Shown here: positions 12,018-23,461 of the stretch, in pieces
Layout: every line of letters starts with the position of its first letter
How positions within the stretch are numbered: position 1 is the stretch's first letter
Assembly: GCF_000005505.3 (NCBI RefSeq)
Contig: NC_016131.3
Span: 28,945,001 to 29,009,000, forward strand
Direction: 5' to 3'
DNA from: Brachypodium distachyon
Lineage: Eukaryota; Streptophyta; Magnoliopsida; Poales; Poaceae
Length of the DNA: 64,000 bases
The notes under the pieces: model-generated
Told to the model about the DNA's origin: nothing
What the model saw: the letters and a program-made list of their open reading frames with translations, nothing else
Database searches by the model: none
Program-made: the position numbers and the translations under genes

Positions 12018-15000
12018 ATGGCCGCCTCGTACTACCACCCGCCGCCTCCCCACTCCTCCTCCTACGCCGCCCCGCCTCCTCCCCCGCCAGGCACCTCCCC
12101 GTACGCGTACCGCCACCAGCACCACCACGCCTACCTGCCGCCGGCCCCGCCCCCTGCCTACGGCGGCTACTTCGACCTCGCGGAGCCCCACCCGCCGCCG
12201 CGCGACGAGCTCCGCACCCTCTTCATCGCCGGCCTCCCCGCCGACGTCAAGGCCCGCGAGGTCTACAACCTCTTCCGCGACTTCCCCGGCTACGTCTCCT
12301 CCCACCTCCGTGCTGGCAAATCGGCCCAGGTTTTCACCCCCGCACACTCTCCTCACCTCGAACGGCCAAAACCCTCCGTTTGCTCCACTCTAGGGTTTGC
12401 AAACTCGTCGCTTGGGATGGGGGTCTCAATTTGGTGATCCTTTTTTTTTTATGTTCCCATCCCCAAGCTGGTATTTTTATGCGTTGCAGGCGTATGCATT
12501 TGCTGTGTTTGAAGATCAGCAGTCGGCATTAGCTGCAATGAGTGCCACAAATGTAAGACCTCAATTCATCATTATTAAGCATTCCATTCAGTCAGTTTTT
12601 TTTTTGTTATTAGTGTTACTTTTGCTTCATGGTTTCAATGAACTACTGTTTAAAAACAAAGTTGATGTTATACCAAAAGTAATCTGTTATGTCAAGTTAT
12701 CAATGGTACTGTTAATTTTCTGAATCACTTCTTTTTGCAGGGAATGGCATTTGACCTTGAGAAGAATTGTTCTATCCACGTGGATCTTGCAAAGTCCAAT
12801 TCGAGATCAAAGCGTCCCAGAACAGGTTGCATACTTTGTTCTTGTGTATGTTCCTGCTTTGATGTGTGATTTGTTTTGTCTGTTGTTAATCACTCCCTTT
12901 TTCCTCAGATGATTTCTCTAGATCCTCTGAGAAAAAAGCTAGAAATGCCAGGGGAATTTCTGATTCAGGTATTATTCACGTAGCTTGGGACTTGTATCAT
13001 GGAGAAAATGTTCCTGTTTTTTCACACCAGATCGATCTACCACTATCATGAATTCATGCCCGTGCTTACTGTAGCTGTATTACAGTCACTGAACTACTGT
13101 TCCAAACCCACAATCCTATAGCAATCACTATGATGATCTCCCCTCACTCTCAAAGAAAACAGTTGACCTTGAATTTCCATAGTTTTACCTTACTATTTTT
13201 CTTTGTGTTCATATCAACTACACATATTATCTGTGACTTCATATCCTTGGTGAAATGTCCCTTAATTTCCGAAAAGCACTCACCTTGCACATCTTTGGCA
13301 CACTTTACGCCCTATCAGGTGCTGGAAGCAATATTCACATGTCCGGAATGGGTAATTCTTCACACAGCTTGAATGGTTATCCTTCTGCACAAAGGTTATG
13401 GCACACTACTTGAGCACAGTTTAATTATGTGATTTTGTTAGGATAATTAGTTTCACCTATCCTGCAGCTGATACTAGGAAGGAGACACCTAATACGTAAT
13501 TGGACATCATCTTTCAAGAATTGTCATAATTCTAATTAATACCATATTTCCAACTTGCAGCTGTACAAATTTTGGGGCTAGTACTGCTTTCAGCAAGGTA
13601 AGTTGATTATTCATCTTGATATGTTTATCTTTCACAGTGGTTTCATTTGTCAGATTAAAGCAGTGAACAAAGACATTTTGAAGTTGCATTTAGTTCTCAT
13701 ATGGAGGGTCTTTCTAATACCTTGACTTTCTCTATAAGAAAACTTAGGTGCAGTTCTTCTAACACATATTACCACAATATAAGACAAGGGAACAATTACT
13801 CCAAAGTTTATTACATATAGTTATCTGAAAGATGGTTGTAATACTGTTAATCCCATGCACAAGTTAATTACAAAAGAAGAAAGGTAGCCACTGCCTTTAT
13901 GTTACTATTGTTGCAACTCAGCTCTGCTGCTAAAGTCTGAGTTTAACTACATTAATTTCAGTGGTAAAACACTAAAGGTGCATTAGTCTTTTTTGTTGAG
14001 CTAGTTATGCAAGTTATTGACTTACGATGGTATTTTAACTACACAAAGTGAGTTGTCACATTCATGTTACATTGAGTTATGAAAACTATCGAAGTAATTT
14101 TGTCTCAAATGCAAAGACTCTTCTGCATAGAAACTTATAATTTGAATGAGAAGTATATTTTGCTGCAGGATGAATCCGAAACATGTACTGGACACAATTT
14201 AACTGTGCTTTGTTATGACATGCTAATGATGTAGGGATCAGTATACTATGAAATAAGATAACTTTATAACTGTAAAATGTTTCCTGATTCTCTCTGTATT
14301 CAGCCCATTTCCTCCTTTTCTTTAGATGAGGTAAAAGGCTTACTTCTTTCTCTTGCCTACAGGACCCATCAATATTTGCCCCTCAAAATAATCCTCCATG
14401 CCCTACACTTTTTGTTGCAAACCTCGCTGAAACTTGTTCCGAGCGAGAGTTAACAGATGTTTTCTCAAGGTATTGCCTGTACTTAACATCTCATGATTTG
14501 AGATAAAAACATTCATGTTTTTGACAATCTTATTTTCATGATTAGTTTTGCGGGATTCATGAAGCTAAAGATGCAAAACAAGTCTGGAGCACCAGTTGCA
14601 TTTGTTGATTTTGAGGTATTGTGAAGAATTGCCATTCTCCCTGATTTCAATTTATTTATGTATGTAAAAAATTATACTATGTGGCAATGAAGTATACTGC
14701 TTCCTCTTATGATAAAGAGCCACTATGCTGTGCTATATCTTCCCAATGGGTCCTAAATTGAGCTTGTTCTTCTTTCGTGTTCATAGCTAGCTAGCTTGAT
14801 TATTCATTGAGACTGTCTTAACATGTTACCACAAACACTAGCCTTTTGTTGTGCTCTGTTTTGCAATATCTATCTATGCTTTACGAAGTAGGGTTTGCCA
14901 CATCTCAGCGTGCAGGTGAGACTGAACATGGGCTGCCGCAAAAGAAAGACCTAATCCCACATGTATTATGCGGGCTGCTGTCAAAGCCCATTAGTAATAT

Positions 15001-16179
15001 CGACAAAGCCGCGGCTGCAAAACCACACTGTTGCATCACCTGCATGAGCCCGCATTGTGTGTAGTTTCCTTTTTGTTGTGATCAAGTAATTTTGAATGAG
15101 TCGAGCCTTCGATGCAGGATACATGGGTTGGTATTGGGCCGTGCCATTTGTGCCACTCAGTCCCACAAAATGGATTTGCTTCGCTGTTGGTGGTTACACA
15201 GGACGTGTTACAATGGTTCCGCAGCGCTGCAGACATCCCATGCCCACCTGAATGCTTAGCCACAGCCTTCCTTAATTGATAGTGATTGTAACTAGTCACT
15301 GGAATCTCCTTCCTGTAGATAAAATCCTGTGGAGATTCCCTTTGGTTAAGTGGGTTACTGAGAGGGAAGCGCATGTTATTTGCCTTGTAATGTTGGTTTG
15401 GCATGTTTCCTGCTTGACTATTGTTTTTGTGAGAAGTCACTTTCTACCTACATAAGTTTTATATATAAATGATATTAACTGCTTGCAACATATAGTGTAC
15501 TGCATATGCTGGTGTTGGTACAAAGCTATTCTGATGAAGTTGCTGAACTTGGATTTTCTTCTAACATGATTTGCTAAATGGTTTAGCATTTCCATTAACT
15601 TTTTTCCAGAGCTAAAGCCAAGTCTAATCTTCTTCCTGCAGGATGACTATAGTTCAACTGAAGCCCTGAACCGTCTCCAAGGAGCTATTTTACATTCGTC
15701 AACTGCCGAGGGCATGCGTTTAGAGTATCCTACATCTTTATATTGTTTACCTTCTTTATATAATTATATCTAACCACGGATGACTGATCCTTTCAGTAGG
15801 GTTCATTTGGTTGCTTTAGCTAAGTATCATTTGATGAGAGCTGGTGACACCACATATGTTTCGAGTACATCACCAGCGTAGGCAAATGCTCTGAAATACT
15901 GATGCCTGATTTGGATTTATGTTGGTTCAGTGTCACCTTGCCTAAGGATGTGTGTGTTGCATCACAAACCTCACCTCCACTAGTAATCAATCAATTATTA
16001 TTTGTCTGACCTATGACTTATCTACACAGCCATGTTGAGTAATTATTGGCATGGTAGAGCTTATAATAGCATAGCAAATGCATCATCCATTTTTGCATGC
16101 ATACTTCCCTCTTATTCTTTCCTTAACATGTGTTAGATATGCCAAATCTCGAATGGGCATGCGTAAGAAGCGTTCCTGA
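12018..16179 (+). CDS. Two-RRM RNA-binding protein (Scw1/RBPMS-like), 10 exons
   Basis: Protein of 311 residues. Exons: 12018-12329, 12490-12552, 12741-12825, 12909-12968, 13319-13394, 13561-13597, 14363-14469, 14546-14615, 15642-15724, 16137-16179; all junctions are in frame. The N-terminal 60 residues are rich in Pro, His and Tyr (low complexity). RRM1 covers about residues 67-145, with RNP2 LFIAGL and an RNP1-like AYAFAVF split by intron 1. RRM2 covers about 220-305, with RNP2 LFVANL and RNP1-like GAPVAFVDFE. The C-terminus is basic (KSRMGMRKKRS). This arrangement resembles the yeast Scw1 and animal RBPMS/couch potato group, which bind mRNA; plant homologues are annotated as 'cell wall integrity protein scw1'-like. 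The RNA targets are unknown. Intron 9 has U12-type signals, and intron 8 (1 kb) contains unassigned GC-richer DNA at about 14890-15440. Confidence 0.87.
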
Positions 16180-18278
16180 ATACAACCGAAAGACGAGGCT
16201 GCTGTTGTTTCTAATACAACAGGTGTAAGCAGCCGAGCAACGTTGTTCATCTAAACTGGTGTTCAGGTACTGCTTAGTCAGATGACATAATTTATTCACT
16301 GTAATGGCTTACCCGTGATGTTAGTTAGGTCACTGTGTTCTTTTGGTTGCATAACATGATGTAATTGAATTCGGTTGTATTGCTTAGTTGTTTTTTGTAA
16401 CTATTACCTGTTCTGGATCCTGCTTCTGCATTTTGTATAATGTTTTAAGCTACTGTTCTTTCTCGCTTAACTGCTGAATCCAAAGCGCCAGTGTATTATA
16501 ATATGGATATGCCTATATGAGAGTTCAATTGCACAGCACTGAGCTGAATGTTCCTTTTCGCGGATGGCAAGACAGGCACAATTGGGCGATGCTATTTCGA
16601 AAGGCTGGGAGTGTTGCGTGTGTAACTAAATGAGTCTACTGTGTCTGTTTGCGTTCTATGGAATTCTTTGGAGGCATATGACAAGTTAAACAAAGAATAA
16701 TACAAACATGAAAGCATGGCAGTTATCTACCTAACAATGGAGCTTTAGGCTATTTTGCAGGTTTGCCACATTATGTCTAAAGTACCACTACGTCTAATGA
16801 TGGTTCTGCTCAACTGTATTGCAGTCCTTTTGGAAGCTATACTCCATATAAGTATTCAAAATTTTGCTATGTTGAAGTTCAAAAGAAAAAAACGTGTGCC
16901 ATGTTCAGTTTGAGCAGTTGAGCATCTGTCAGGTGGAGGCTTCTCAGGTGTTTTCCTTTCGGCTTCAACAAGCTGAGCTGGTGCACTTCGCTGGTTCAAT
17001 TTGCTGCTCAATCCACTTTCTGAACTCCAAACTGAAAGCCGATGTCAAACAGGATAAGCCTGCAGCAGACCGTGAGCGTATATAAAACATCTGAACAGCG
17101 CGTGCCGACGACACGAGATGAGCTTCTCTTTGTCTCCGCAAAATTTCTTGTAACAAAATCGAAGAGCAGATCTCTGCAAAGAAGTTGAGACTTCGCTTTC
17201 GATGCTTGTACCGGGTTATCATTCTTTTCGAAAAAAATAAGGTACATAAGCTAGCCCAGTAGCATCAACACTAGCATGTTGTTTAGTGGCATCCAATTAA
17301 TTAAGTCTTGCACTCTCTTCAATAAACTGATAATTTACTGTCAGGAATGGTACTACAGCGTAGGCAGCCAAGTAGCATCAACACTATCATGTTGTTTACT
17401 GGCATTTGCATCATTTGCATGCATGGCAAACATTCTGGGGGAAGCCACCTTAAAAATACCCTCGTCAATGCCAAGACCGAGACGCCATGCTTTCACCTTT
17501 CAGGATGCACATGCAGTCGATCGACACCTGCAGAGCTGCTGTTGATTATGCCTGGTACGAAGATTCTGTCTGCGTAGAGTAATATTTATGATGGTCGATG
17601 CACTAGTACTTTGCTTGATTTGATGCGTTGTGGCAACACCCTAGATTAACCTAAACTAACACAGTGGGACATGTCTCTTAGGTGCTTCTTGTCGGGGCTT
17701 ACTATGAGGATTAGCTATAGTGTACTCGATCCTACAGCTGTTTCATTCTAGACTCACGGATACAATTTGGTATCTCTCTTTTAGACAACGTAGATAAATT
17801 TTAGTGAAAAGTAGTTTATGCTATCAGTCCAAAGAATTTGCTTGATTTTCTTTTTTTGGGAACAAATTTCACGTCACATATCGTCCCAATTCCTTGCCAG
17901 CATGGCACGCACCGCATTGTGTCGCCAGGGCCAGTCATCTGTGCGTCATTTGCAGTTCAGGCTATGTCGATCGGCCTCAATCGAGCCAGGCTTGCTGCTT
18001 GCACTTGAACGCTGCACTTTGAAGGCGACACCGAGACTCAGAACGGGTGGTGGGCTGGGCGTGGGCGTGTCGTGTCGTGTCGTGTCAGGCCGGCGCGTCC
18101 GCGTGGCTTAAATTCTAAGCGTGCAGCGACAACGTCTCCCCATCCAACCACATTGAAGGCGTGCCACCTGCTGCTGTGCTGTGTGCAAATTTTCATTTTT
18201 CTCTCTTCGTCAGCATGTTTTATTTGGCACCACAGTCTGATGGTATTATGCCTCGTAACTTCGTCGCTGCCGATGGTA
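16180..18278. other. 3' UTR and spacer after the RNA-binding protein gene
   Basis: The first several hundred bases are probably the 3' UTR. A 35-bp direct repeat occurs at 17258-17292 and 17371-17405 with two differences. The pentamer cgtgt is repeated four times at 18066-18085. Open frames here are short and have no recognisable product. Confidence 0.5.
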
Positions 18279-18359
18279 CTGACTCTGTTCCATAAAAATT
18301 GCCATGGTTTTGAACTACTCTAATTTAAAGTCGTGCCATCTTTCATGAAACGGAGGGAG
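18279..18359. mobile_element. Short Stowaway-type MITE
   Basis: An 81-bp element with TA at both sides (18277-18278 and 18360-18361). The left end is ctgactctgttccataaaaatt and the right end is the inverse, with gaaacggagggag. The inside is an imperfect hairpin (attgccatggttttgaac and its partner aaagtcgtgccat). It matches the short, almost pure hairpin class also seen at 37822 and 57711. Confidence 0.7.
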
Positions 18360-18361
18360 TA

Positions 18362-18725
18362 AAACCACCTTTACGGTGCAAATTGTGAAAACTTCGTCGA
18401 AAAAGGTTTAAAATATTCTAAAAAAAATTAGATATGTTAGAAAAATGATGTTTTATATATGTGCAAAATTTCAAGTCCAAACTCAATGGCATTTGATAGC
18501 AGCGACAAAAACAAATTCTGCATGAGTAGTGATCTTCCAATGTCTGACACTCTTTATTGTAAATTTCTCTTTTTAATTCCTTCCAAATGATTTTGACTTT
18601 GAACTTGAAATTTTGCAGTTTTGTAGAACATCACACTCCCAACATATGGTATTTTTTTATAATCTTTTGAAACTTTTAAACATGATTTTTATGAAGTTTG
18701 CACCGAATGAAGGTTTTCACCAGAT
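18362..18725. repeat. Diverged foldback (inverted-repeat) element
   Basis: The two halves are diverged inverted copies. The left arm (about 18375-18486) contains ggtgcaaa, then atatgtta, then tgcaaaatttcaagtccaaa. The right arm (about 18592-18704), read in reverse complement, contains ggtgcaaa, atatgttg and tgcaaaatttcaagttcaaa in the same order and spacing. The middle is unrelated AT-rich sequence. This is the form of an old foldback MITE, but the superfamily cannot be assigned because target duplications are not clear. It begins directly at the right end of the Stowaway MITE. Confidence 0.55.
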
Positions 18726-20766
18726 ACGCCGCCCTTTTTCTTTCATGATAGTGCCTGTTCTTATTTCAGTTTTTGAAAAGTTTTGAGCTGATCATGCGTT
18801 TAGCCTTAGTCTTACATATGCTCGTGTTCTTCTTTTTCAAGTAACCTTAACAGAGATGATGGTTCCCGGGCAGCGATCGCAACGCAAGTACGCAACCACT
18901 GTTTCCTCGAAAATAAGCAAAGCCACGCTCGTTTAGCAGCTCGACCTCGACCGTGTAACACACATGCATCCTTTTCCCCTCGGTTTGGGGAAACCGAAAT
19001 GAATGGAGCGCAGAGAGCGACGGACGACGAAAATGGATGGATGGATGAGAATCGATCGATCACCTTTCAGCTACACGGGGGGAGTTAGGAGTAGCAATTT
19101 TCCACGAAGCGGAAGTCGCACGATACGATGATAGTACCTGACAGGAACAAAACCCGGGTCGGTCGTCTCATTCCTCAGTTAATAGCGTCAGTCGCGTTCC
19201 ACGGGTAGTTAACACGTTGCGGTCTTGATACGTACTACTGCTTACTCCCGTCGAAAATGGTTAACACGTAGCAGTACTACTGACTACTGAGTAACGGTAG
19301 CTTTCATAACTCCAACTCTAACCCTCCTATCGTCACCTTCAAGGTTATCTAAAATAGCCCCGGCAAAAACAAATTGTCTAAGAAAGATCGGCGCCTTCAA
19401 AAGTACTGTTTTTTGAGGAATTACTAGTACTAAACCATGGTATTTCTCTCCAAAGAAAAGAATAATATTTCCTGATTTTAACACGTAGCAGTGCAACTGC
19501 GTAATGGTATCTCATCTTCTTGCTAGTAGGGCCGAGGGGGCCCCGTACTCACCGATGATGTAACTATTTTGATATGCAATAAAATCCGCTATGATGACTT
19601 TCTCTCTAGAAAAAATGTTGTTCCAAATGTTCCCAATAACTACCAAAATGGATTCCCTAGTGTGATGAAAGTGCACAAGACATGGGATCGTTGACAACTT
19701 GACATACAGGTCGTTAATCGCTAGACCTACTTATCAGCAACCCCACGTCAGGGTGCATGCAGTACGTCAGAGGATCCTTCCGACGTGTTGTCACCACCTT
19801 TGACGTGGGTTGTGACAATTCAACTCACTTATCAATTATTCATTTTACGAGACAGCCGTGGAATTTTATTTATTATCAAAGATGACCAAAAAACAAACAT
19901 ATAGAGTGAGACCAAATTACGTATCATTGCTAAATCTATCGCAGAAATGCTAGCTAACGGCTATCACCTTTTTTTCGAAAGAAAACAATAGTGAGATGTT
20001 GTATAACATATTAATCCTAAATTCACATCTTATCTAAGGTGCTCCAACAAATACTAAGATGCTTCGGGTGCATGTCCCACGATCCATTTTACTCTTTAGA
20101 TCTATATATCACACATGTTCTTCTGTAGCCGTTGATCGACGTGGTTGACCTTTGCCATTTATCTGCGAACACCGACACTATCTTTTCCTTGCGGCCCCAA
20201 CCGTTGGTCCTTTTTGCCAGTGTCGATCATCCTCTTCAGCTTCAGCCTAGGTACTCCAAACCCTAACCATTATGATTTCAACCATGATCACACTAAAAAT
20301 CGCCACTATGGCCAATGGGATAGCAAATACATATTGCTATTTCTACATGGGTCATCACAAACTTTGACTCCGGGGGGACCTCTGGTTCGGATTTGCCATT
20401 TGCTTAGACCCAGGAAAACACGCATAAAAAATAGTCACCGCAAATCCCGGCGGGATTAATTTTCCCTTCGACCTACCAGCTCAGCCGGCCGAGCCGAATA
20501 AACCCCCTTCTTCTTTCCCTTCGCTCTTCTCCACCCGCATTCCTCTTCCTCTCCACCTCGACCCATCCCACACCACCGTCTCCATAATTATCTATCCCAG
20601 CTCCTTCACTCATCTTCGCTAGGAGGGAGAGAGGCTAGGAGCAGATCGATCCGGGCATCCGGCAGTCCAGGCTCGTGCTCCTCTTGGACGCCAGGCTCCT
20701 GAGTCCACTTCGCCATTGCCTTCTCTTTGTTTCTGAGATTGGGTTGGGGTGGGGAGGGGAGGGGGG
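18726..20766. other. Spacer and promoter region upstream of the IRX15-type gene
   Basis: No gene or named repeat is recognised. The last 300 bases are C-rich and pyrimidine-rich and probably contain the core promoter and 5' leader of the gene at 20767. Confidence 0.5.
20471..20477 (+). promoter_or_regulatory. AC-type element upstream of the IRX15-type gene
   Basis: The sequence ACCTACC lies 296 bases before the start codon. It matches the AC-I element and the secondary-wall MYB-responsive consensus ACC(A/T)A(A/C)(T/C), through which MYB46/MYB83-class factors activate xylan and lignin genes. A 7-mer can occur by chance, and another copy lies at 10190-10196 away from any wall gene. The functional call is inference from family knowledge. 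Confidence 0.35.
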
Positions 20767-21930
20767 ATGAAGGGGATGGGCGGGCAGAAGGTGCTGCTGG
20801 TGCACTCGTCGTCGAACAAGCCGTCATCCGGCGGTGCGGGGTCGGCGGGGATGGGGCGGCGCCGGGTCTGCCTCGTCCTGTTCCTCGCCTGCTTCGCGTG
20901 CGTCTCCCTGGCCTCCCTGCTCTCCTCCGCGCGGGACACATCCTCCGTCGGCAGCGGCGGCGGCGGGGCGCGGCGGAGGGCGTCTTCGGCGGGCCGGCTC
21001 GCGGTGTCGGCGGCCGGAGGAGGGAGAGGACGAAGCGGCGGCGCGGCGGCGGCGGCGGCAGAGGGGGGTGACGCAACGGGGCCTGGGCTCCCGGAGTACG
21101 TGTTCGACGCGCTGGCGCAGTACGCAGCGGCGGCGGGGAACTCGTCAGGGGGCAGCATGCCGGGCGGCGACGTGCGCGCCATCGCGGCCGCGCTGAAGCG
21201 GCGCGCGCCGTGCAACCTGCTGGTGTTCGGGCTCGGCGGCGAGACCCCGCTGTGGCGCGCGCTCAACCACGGCGGCCGCACCGTGTTCCTGGACGAGAAC
21301 CAGTACTACGTGTCCCACCTGGAAGGGCGGCACCCGGGGCTGGAGGCCTACGACGTCGCCTACACCACCACCGTCCGCGAGTTCCCGGACCTCCTCGAGG
21401 CCGCCCGCGCCGCCAGGGCCGCCGAGTGCCGCCCCGTCCAGAACCTCCTCTTCTCCGACTGCCGCCTCGCCATCAACGACCTCCCCAACCACCTCTACGA
21501 CGTCGCCTGGGACGTCATCCTCGTCGACGGCCCACGCGGGTAACCCACCCCATCCGAGATCCAATCTCCCTTCCTTCTGTTCAGATTTTCGTGTTCCAGC
21601 GAAAAGCAACAACCAACTGAATCCCGAATCTCTATTTCTCTCTCTCTCTGTGGCAGGTACACGGCGTCGTCGCCGGGGAGGATGGCGGCGATATTCACGG
21701 CGGGGGTGCTGGCGCGGGGGAGGAAGGAGGAGGGCGCGACAACGGACGTGCTGGTGCACGACTACGAGCGGGAGGTGGAGAGGGCGTGCTCCAGGGAGTT
21801 CCTCTGCGAGGAGAACCGCGTGCCGGAGACCAGCACGCGCTCGCTCGCCCACTTCGTCGTGCGCGGTGGCAGCGCCGTTCGCCGGGAAGCCTTCTGCGGC
21901 GGCGGCGGCGCTACCGCCGCGGCGCAGTAG
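20767..21930 (+). CDS. IRX15-like: IRX15/IRX15-L type DUF579 protein, xylan biosynthesis
   Basis: Two exons, 20767-21539 and 21657-21930, joined in frame to give 348 residues. The start is the first ATG (MKGMGGQKVLLV). A single signal anchor (CLVLFLACFACVSLASLL, about residues 37-54) makes it a type II Golgi membrane protein, followed by a low-complexity Ala/Gly/Arg stem. The DUF579 domain begins at CNLLVFGLGGETPLWRALNH, continues with GGRTVFLDENQYYVSHLE, and holds RPVQNLLFSDCRLAINDLPN and YDVAWDVILVDGPRG. The intron falls just after VDGPRG. The DENQYYVS and LLFSDCRL blocks fit the IRX15 branch better than the glucuronoxylan 4-O-methyltransferase (GXM) branch of the same family. Family knowledge: IRX15 proteins are needed for normal xylan chain length in secondary walls; their own chemical activity is not settled. 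Confidence 0.9.
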
Positions 21931-23344
21931 ATTTTTTTCTCTTCTTTTCAGCAGCAAACCTATTAATTTACTGCTACAACAGTAGTACGACCTCTTCTCT
22001 CTCTCCTTCTGATACCCAATGATGTTGTCGGCGTGTGGCGAAAAAAGGAGTGAAAGGTGAAAACCTCAAGCCTGTAAAAAAAAATCGGCGAGAGGAATTG
22101 TGCTCCAGCTCCAGTCATGGCGTTCGTTTTTCTTCTTTTTTTGCGTCATGATCATTCACGTTTTCCGTAGAACTCCATGGAAGAGTGGGTATCAGTCAGA
22201 CGTTATACTAAATCAGAAGAGAGAAGTTCTGAAAACAAAATAAAACTAGTTCTGCATGTAGGAGCTAGGCGGTGTTAACATCTTGTAGCAGCGTTTTATT
22301 GTTTGCATTGATGACACGATGGTGAGTATAGCACGGAGAAGGGGGAATCTTGTTCTTGTTCTTGTTCGCGGTTGCAATGAATGGGCGCAGGCAAGGCAGC
22401 ATGGAGCCAGCCAGCCATATGGAGCGAAGCGAGCACCGACTGACGGACGCGAGTGCCATCCATCGAGCTGCCACTTCTGGCCTGTCTCTTTATTTTCACT
22501 GATGCAAATTGCAAAGGCGGGGCCTGCCTCGTTGCCGTCCTTCCTGGCCGGGTATTTCTGCTAGTCCCGTCGTCAACCGATCGGGGAAGCGGAGCCCGAT
22601 TTTCCACAGCTGCAGTTGACGCGACGGAGGGCCCCTGCCCGCTCGTGCCGGGCAGATATAACTCGCTGATGGCGATCGACCGACCGTCTAGGTGCGGCAT
22701 TAAGTACCTGTCTGAGGCTGACAAGTGGGCCAGCCAACCATGGGACCCGCATTTCAGCCTCGTAACTTAGAGAATCCACACCGGTCTAGATGCGCATCCC
22801 CCTTCTTCTTTCTTGAAAAAAGGTGTATCCCAATTTAAGCCACCTGATGAAAAACAACACTCTTCAGATGATTCGATGGAGGAAAGGAAAGCGGATGGGA
22901 ACCGATTATCTTCGGCTTCGACATGAACATGATTCTCGATGCCGTCGATATTAAGAGTCGGCCACGCGTCATGCCGAACAACGTCCAATCGATGTGTAAG
23001 CATCGGCACGGATCAGATGCTACATTGCCACTGATACTGACCGGTGCGTTCAACATTTTCCAACGCATAGTCGGACGGATGCTCGCTGCCAGCCACGCAC
23101 GTATGTATGTGCTCTGAGCAAGGTTCCAGCAAAGTCCGGGACGTTCTAGTCGGCAAGTCGACATATGGAACAATTCCAGCTTAAGACATTGCTTCACTTC
23201 ACTGTCCGGTCTTCAAGCAACAACAATCACGGTTTGGCGCTTGCGATCGTCTGGCCCGTATGCATGGCAACATCGTTGACCATTTTTTGTTTTTTGTTTT
23301 GATTAGTCGACTTCTCTGAGTTGAATCCTAGTGGACAAGTTTTG
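21931..23344. other. 3' UTR of the IRX15-type gene and spacer
   Basis: The 3' UTR probably spans the first few hundred bases. The hexamer cttgtt is repeated three times near 22349-22366. Overlapping short frames at 22265-22780 on both strands have no recognisable product. No RNA gene or transposon is recognised. Confidence 0.5.
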
Positions 23345-23346
23345 TA

Positions 23347-23459
23347 CTCCCTCCGTCCAGTATTAAGTGACTTTCTATTACATGTATTTAGATGCTTTTT
23401 AGACATAGATACATCCATATTTAGGTAAATTTGAGTCACTTAATATGAGACGGAGAAAG
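23347..23459. mobile_element. Stowaway-type MITE (113-bp subfamily)
   Basis: Flanked by TA (23345-23346 and 23460-23461), with ends ctccctccgtccagtattaagt and acttaatatgagacggagaaag. The interior (acatgtatttagatgctttttagacatagatacatccatattt) is nearly the same as in the elements at 28434 and 62041, so these three are copies of one subfamily. Confidence 0.87.
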
Positions 23460-23461
23460 TA

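Noticed and set aside
14880..15440. Possible inserted element in intron 8 of the RNA-binding protein gene
   Set aside because: GC content differs from the rest of the intron, but I found no inverted or direct terminal repeats and no coding domain.
21145..21957. Open frame of 270 codons antisense to the IRX15-type gene
   Set aside because: Shadow of GC-rich sense coding sequence; it crosses the intron of the real gene and shows no family motif.
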